From Bacillota bacterium (GTDB lineage Bacteria > Bacillota > Clostridia > Oscillospirales > QAMX01), in contig JAKPBM010000296.1 in assembly GCA_029778935.1 (NCBI GenBank), forward strand, positions 1 to 5,310: a DNA stretch of 5,310 nt, in the 5' to 3' direction. The notes under the pieces are model-generated. The model saw nothing but the letters and a program-made list of their open reading frames with translations. It ran no database searches and had not been told where the DNA came from. Positions within the stretch are counted from its first letter, which is position 1; the number at the start of each line of letters is the position of its first letter. Position numbers and translations under genes: made by a program. Below are positions 4,903 to 5,310 of the stretch, piece after piece.

Positions 4903-4931
4903 TTGACAAACGGAGGGCCGGCGAGTATAAT
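4903..4931 (+). promoter_or_regulatory. Perfect-consensus promoter of the tRNA operon
   Basis: TTGACA (4903-4908), 17 bases, TATAAT (4926-4931). Both hexamers are exact consensus, as expected for a strongly expressed stable-RNA operon. Transcription should begin near 4938. Confidence 0.92.
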
Positions 4932-4941
4932 AACTTACGTC

Positions 4942-4963
4942 GCTTTTGCTTGAAGGCAAACGC
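4942..4963 (+). other. Leader hairpin of the tRNA operon
   Basis: GCTTTTGC can pair with GCAAACGC (7 of 8 pairs) around TTGAAG, ending two bases before tRNA-Val. It may shape 5' processing of the precursor; it could also be chance. Confidence 0.4.
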
Positions 4964-4965
4964 AA

Positions 4966-5041
4966 GGGAGCATAGCTCAGCTGGGAGAGCACTTGCCTTA
5001 CAAGCAAGGGGTCACAGGTTCGAGCCCTGTTGTTCCCACCA
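4966..5041 (+). tRNA. tRNA-Val (anticodon TAC)
   Basis: 76 bases with encoded CCA (5039-5041). Acceptor GGGAGCA pairs with TGTTCCC (one G-U). Anticodon stem CTTGC/GCAAG encloses CTTACAA, giving TAC, which reads GTA and other Val codons by wobble. First gene of a three-tRNA operon. Confidence 0.96.
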
Positions 5042-5046
5042 GAGTT

Positions 5047-5123
5047 GGCCCGGTAGTTCAGTTGGTTAGAACGCTAGCCTGTCACGCTAGAGGTCGTGAG
5101 TTCGAGCCTCATCCGGGTCGCCA
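5047..5123 (+). tRNA. tRNA-Asp (anticodon GTC)
   Basis: 77 bases with encoded CCA (5121-5123) and discriminator G5120. Acceptor GGCCCGG pairs with CCGGGTC. Anticodon stem CTAGC/GCTAG encloses CTGTCAC, giving GTC. It lies 5 bases after tRNA-Val, so both come from one precursor. Confidence 0.96.
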
Positions 5124-5126
5124 TTT

Positions 5127-5202
5127 GCCTCTGTAGCTCAGTCGGTAGAGCAGGGGACTGAAAATCCCCGTGTCATTGGTTCGATTCCGATCGGAGGCAC
5201 CA
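5127..5202 (+). tRNA. tRNA-Phe (anticodon GAA)
   Basis: 76 bases with encoded CCA (5200-5202). Acceptor GCCTCTG pairs with CGGAGGC (one T-G). Anticodon stem GGGGA/TCCCC encloses CTGAAAA, giving GAA. It lies 3 bases after tRNA-Asp and is the last gene before the terminator; Val-Asp-Phe is a common order in Bacillota. Confidence 0.96.
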
Positions 5203-5203
5203 A

Positions 5204-5244
5204 CACGAAGTGCAAACTTTCGAGTTTGCACTTCGTGCTTTTTT
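5204..5244 (+). terminator. Terminator of the tRNA operon
   Basis: A perfect 15-bp stem, CACGAAGTGCAAACT with AGTTTGCACTTCGTG, capped by a TTCG tetraloop (5219-5222) and followed by C and six T. It starts one base after the tRNA-Phe CCA. Confidence 0.95.
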
Positions 5245-5310
5245 ATGCGGAAAAATCGCTGCAAGTGGCGGTGAAAAGCCATTGGCGACGATTTTTGCCG
5301 CCGGCGAAAA

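Noticed and set aside
4836..5069. + strand frame of 77 codons over the tRNA-Val gene
   Set aside because: The EHSSAGRALALQARGHRFEP string is a translated tRNA, not a protein; the frame also crosses the tRNA promoter.
5251..5296. 8-bp inverted repeat AAAAATCG…CGATTTTT near the right edge
   Set aside because: Thirty bases apart with A/T-rich arms and no matching promoter or gene; likely chance, and the window ends before context is available.
1..5310. CRISPR array or riboswitch
   Set aside because: No regularly spaced repeats of 25-40 bases, and no recognisable riboswitch core in any leader on either strand.

Overview
The window looks like a chromosomal segment of a Bacillota bacterium of the class Clostridia. 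Three things suggest this: strong vegetative (sigma-A type) promoters with 17-bp spacers, a Val-Asp-Phe tRNA operon with encoded CCA ends, and a YqeG-type HAD phosphatase. The base composition is fairly GC-rich, which would fit an Oscillospiraceae-like gut clostridium; that placement is inference.

Left part (1 to about 2020) is a decaying piece of a tailed-phage head module, all on the + strand. In order it holds the C-terminal end of a minor capsid protein, a small His-rich ORF, a 76-residue partner ORF, two back-to-back terminator-like hairpins, an intact GP20-type scaffold gene, the first ~35 codons of a major capsid gene, an out-of-frame tail of a phage-like protein, and the first codons of one more gene. 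No integrase, terminase or tail gene is visible. The small His-rich ORF and its partner look like a toxin/immunity-type cargo attached to the minor capsid gene. The His-rich ORF appears to have been split from the capsid ORF by a one-base frameshift (TTGA overlap at 410-413). This is the most interesting part of the window.

Middle part (about 2020 to 2920) has no convincing protein gene. It holds a perfect 16-bp terminator hairpin, a triple CGTGTTG repeat, a tRNA-Pro(CGG) gene on the - strand with its own promoter and terminator, and a GC-rich spacer with two strong inverted repeats. The 3' end of tRNA-Pro points at the phage remnant, as expected if the phage had integrated into that tRNA, but no second att copy is in view.

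Right part (2919 to 5310) is ordinary chromosome. On the - strand are trmL (tRNA wobble 2'-O-methyltransferase, TTG start, own promoter) and an unrecognised 239-residue protein with weak resemblance to the end of a GH18-like barrel. A divergent yqeG follows on the + strand behind a good promoter. Then comes a tRNA operon Val(TAC)-Asp(GTC)-Phe(GAA), with a perfect-consensus promoter and a 15-bp UUCG terminator. The last 65 bases hold nothing I can name.
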